A DNA stretch of 7,378 bases from DATAFF01 sp044870245 (lineage in GTDB: Bacteria; Pseudomonadota; Alphaproteobacteria; Rhizobiales; Aestuariivirgaceae). The position numbers were made by a program, and so were the translations under genes. The DNA is taken from NCBI GenBank assembly GCA_044870245.1, contig JBIOYR010000064.1, positions 1-7,378 on the forward strand, given 5' to 3'. Shown here piece by piece: positions 6,272 through 7,378 of the stretch (the first letter of the stretch is position 1; every line of letters starts with the position of its first letter). Under the pieces are notes generated by a model. That model was given only the letters and a program-made list of their open reading frames with translations. It was not told where the DNA came from and did not search any database.

Positions 6272-6287
6272 TGTCCCAATTGCGACA
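6272..6287. promoter_or_regulatory. Near-perfect 16-bp palindrome, candidate operator
   Basis: TGTC-C-CAATTG-C-GACA is a two-fold symmetric site broken only at positions 5 and 12. It sits between two divergent sulfotransferase genes, about 48 bases from the minus-strand ATG and about 25 bases before the leader-ORF ATG, where a repressor or activator could control both. No known regulator consensus is claimed. Confidence 0.4.
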
Positions 6288-6301
6288 GGGCAAATGGAAT
6301 C

Positions 6302-6306
6302 AGGAG
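6302..6306 (+). promoter_or_regulatory. Shine-Dalgarno AGGAG for the leader ORF
   Basis: AGGAG ends 5 bases before ATG 6312. It is the best ribosome site on the plus strand in this divergent region, and it serves a short ORF, not the sulfotransferase itself. Confidence 0.55.
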
Positions 6307-6311
6307 AATTG

Positions 6312-6422
6312 ATGAGCCGTTCAACTTTGAGGATGTACAATGTTACGTCGCAAGATGCCAATTTTGCTTGGGAAAAGGCAGTTCTCCAACCGGAACCACG
6401 AGCGGCGGGGCTCATCGATTGA
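6312..6422 (+). CDS. Leader/upstream ORF of 36 codons, overlapping the sulfotransferase start
   Basis: It runs from ATG 6312 to TGA 6420-6422. The peptide opens MSRSTLRMYNVTSQD and ends PRAAGLID, with no recognised family, signal peptide or membrane helix. The ribosome site is strong (AGGAG, 5 bases). Its stop overlaps the TTG start of the next gene as TTGA (6419-6422), the classic layout for translational coupling. Third positions are only about half G/C, lower than in neighbouring genes, and the stretch is A/T-richer, which fits a leader region better than an ordinary gene. The alternative is that it is the decayed N-terminus of an older gene. I infer that ribosomes finishing it re-start on the sulfotransferase. 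Confidence 0.5.
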   Translation: MSRSTLRMYNVTSQDANFAWEKAVLQPEPRAAGLID

Positions 6423-7084
6423 TCATATCGCATCAGCATCGCTTCATTTTTTTCAAGACTCGGAAGACGGCCGGAACCAGCATCGAGCGGGCGCTTGTCC
6501 CGCTATGCGGTCCGAAGGACATCATTGCCGCCACTCATGACGGTATCTCTGGACGCAATGATCGCCTGCCGGTTCCCCTTGGCGCCTTCGCCTGGTGGTG
6601 GCGCTATCGCCGCATCCATCGCTCGCCCTTTGCCACCTACTACCCTCATGAACGCGCCGAGCTGATCAAGACTCTGGTCGGTCGCAAGGTCTTCAACAGC
6701 TACTTCAAATTCACCATTGAGAGAAATCCGTGGGATCGCGAGGTATCGCTCTATTTCTGGCGAACCCGGAAGCGTCCCGATACCAGCTTCAACGATTTCG
6801 TGCGCACCAATCGGCGAAAGTACTGGGTCGACAATTTCGATATCTACACGATCGACGGCAAGCTCGCCGCGGATCATGTGATGCGCTACGAGAACCTCGG
6901 CGACGAGCTGGCCGCGCTTGGTCGTATCATCGGCTGCGACCTGTCGACCATCACCCTGCCGCATGCCAAGCAGCGCCGGGTCGATAAGGTCGACTATCGG
7001 ACATACTACGACGACGAGCTGCGCAACATCATCGCCAACCGTCATCGCCGCGAGATCGAGCTGTTCGAATACAGCTTCGACTGA
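6419..7084 (+). CDS. Sulfotransferase family 2-type protein (221 aa)
   Basis: It begins at TTG 6419 with MIISHQHRFIFFKTRKTAGTSIE, the usual opening of this short bacterial sulfotransferase group (an M-I-x-S-H then a KTRKTAGTS PAPS loop at 13-21). The 3'-phosphate motif is YFKFTIERNPWDREVSLYFW (95-114), with R102 and S110 in place. DHVMRYENLGDEL (152-164) and the C-terminal YRTYYDDELRNIIANRHRREIELFEYSF (193-220) are typical for the family. The frame is open upstream to a GTG at 6206, but that would read through the divergent gene's start and has no ribosome site. The TTG has only a poor site (GCGGGG, 8 bases) and overlaps the stop of the 36-codon ORF, so its translation probably depends on that ORF. 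Cytoplasmic; the acceptor is unknown. Confidence 0.85.
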   Translation: MIISHQHRFIFFKTRKTAGTSIERALVPLCGPKDIIAATHDGISGRNDRLPVPLGAFAWWWRYRRIHRSPFATYYPHERAELIKTLVGRKVFNSYFKFTIERNPWDREVSLYFWRTRKRPDTSFNDFVRTNRRKYWVDNFDIYTIDGKLAADHVMRYENLGDELAALGRIIGCDLSTITLPHAKQRRVDKVDYRTYYDDELRNIIANRHRREIELFEYSFD

Positions 7085-7158
7085 ATGAGGCGCTCGGCGT
7101 TATGCATTAGGCAGTGCCACGGAGCTCTTCTCTACTGCCGATCGCCTACTGCCGTGTC
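7085..7158. other. Spacer between convergent sulfotransferase genes, with short repeats
   Basis: CTACTGCCG occurs twice, at 7132-7140 and 7146-7154, and GGCAGT (7110-7115) can pair with either copy (7134-7139 or 7148-7153). Stem-loops from these could end transcription from one side, but no T-run follows. I associate CTACTGCC- and CTACTCCC-type short repeats with Rhizobiales intergenic DNA. Confidence 0.4.
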
Positions 7159-7378
7159 TCAAGCGGCAATCGACGGCGCGCGGATCTTGCCGTCGAGCTT
7201 GGCGGGCTCCGGATCATCGAAGCGATAGCCGCACAGCCCGATCTCGGTCGCATAGGTGCGCGCCACCCACTCTCGCGTCGCATCGTCATACTGATCGCGA
7301 TAATCGCCGACCCGGCGATATTCCCCCTTGGCATTGGGCAGGTCGAGCCTGGCATCGATCCCGAGATGCTCGAGCACC
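7159..7378 (-). CDS. Sulfotransferase family protein, C-terminal part (partial)
   Basis: A frame entering from the right edge; the start and the PAPS-binding motifs lie outside the window. The visible 73 or so residues end with DYRDQYDDATREWVARTYAT (20 residues) followed by EIGLCGYRF, which parallels the end of the 6419-7084 protein (YRTYYDDELRNII, then EIELFEYSF) and is the usual end of short bacterial sulfotransferases (YRxYYdxxtrxxVxxxyaxdIxlfGYxF). About 18 residues follow the GYRF, a modest tail. LEHLGIDARLDLPNAKGEYRR just before fits the family's segment between the last core helix and the conserved end. It is convergent with the preceding gene. The assignment rests on the C-terminus alone. 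Confidence 0.7.
   Translation of the reverse strand, partial: VLEHLGIDARLDLPNAKGEYRRVGDYRDQYDDATREWVARTYATEIGLCGYRFDDPEPAKLDGKIRAPSIAA

Noticed and set aside
6225..6293. Longer start of the minus-strand sulfotransferase (23 extra residues)
   Set aside because: A perfect AGGAGG stands 5 bases before the ATG at 6224, and the extension has no such site.
6206..6418. N-terminal extension of the plus-strand sulfotransferase with two CxxC pairs (CPNC, CQFC), resembling a zinc ribbon
   Set aside because: It overlaps the well-supported start of the divergent gene, begins at a GTG without a ribosome site, and the family opens at MIISH. The CxxC pairs are probably chance.
1..7378. CRISPR arrays, tRNA/rRNA genes, transposases or integrases
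   Set aside because: No regularly spaced repeats, no cloverleaf or rRNA-like segment, and no recombinase motif were seen on either strand.

Overview
The window is GC-rich, with strong G/C preference at third codon positions in most genes. The gene families and intergenic motifs point to an alphaproteobacterium, most likely of the Rhizobiales/Hyphomicrobiales. The clues are a TAGAGCATGATG-type intergenic motif, TCCCTG/CAGGGA motif clusters, and a small two-helix membrane protein of a kind I associate with that order. Genus cannot be fixed from the sequence alone.

Left part (1 to about 600): poorly coding and structured. It has nested inverted repeats at 1-90, one doubtful small ORF (84-311), and a run of TCCCTG/CAGGGA motifs (341-520) just upstream of the first clear gene. 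It looks like an accessory or rearranged boundary, not a conserved operon.

Middle part (609-3134): ordinary housekeeping or accessory genes. These are a DHA2-type MFS exporter (+), an unrecognised 80-aa protein (+), a 62-aa two-helix membrane protein (+), and a convergent GFA/CENP-V zinc protein (-) with its own strong Shine-Dalgarno.

Right part (3212-7378): the most interesting region, a compact set of enzymes typical of surface-glycan or small-molecule decoration. It has a TupA-like ATP-grasp ligase (+), a PhyH-like Fe(II)/2-oxoglutarate dioxygenase (+), and three sulfotransferase-fold genes: one (-) abutting the dioxygenase stop to stop, one (+) divergent from it, and one partial (-) entering from the right edge. 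The middle sulfotransferase seems to start at a TTG that overlaps the stop of a 36-codon leader ORF with a very good ribosome site; this ORF lies in a divergent promoter region that also holds a near-perfect 16-bp palindrome. Taken together, the segment could encode ligation of an amino acid or similar acid to a glycan or carrier, oxidation, and sulfation from PAPS. No glycosyltransferase, polymerase or exporter for a polysaccharide lies inside the window, so the pathway is an inference.
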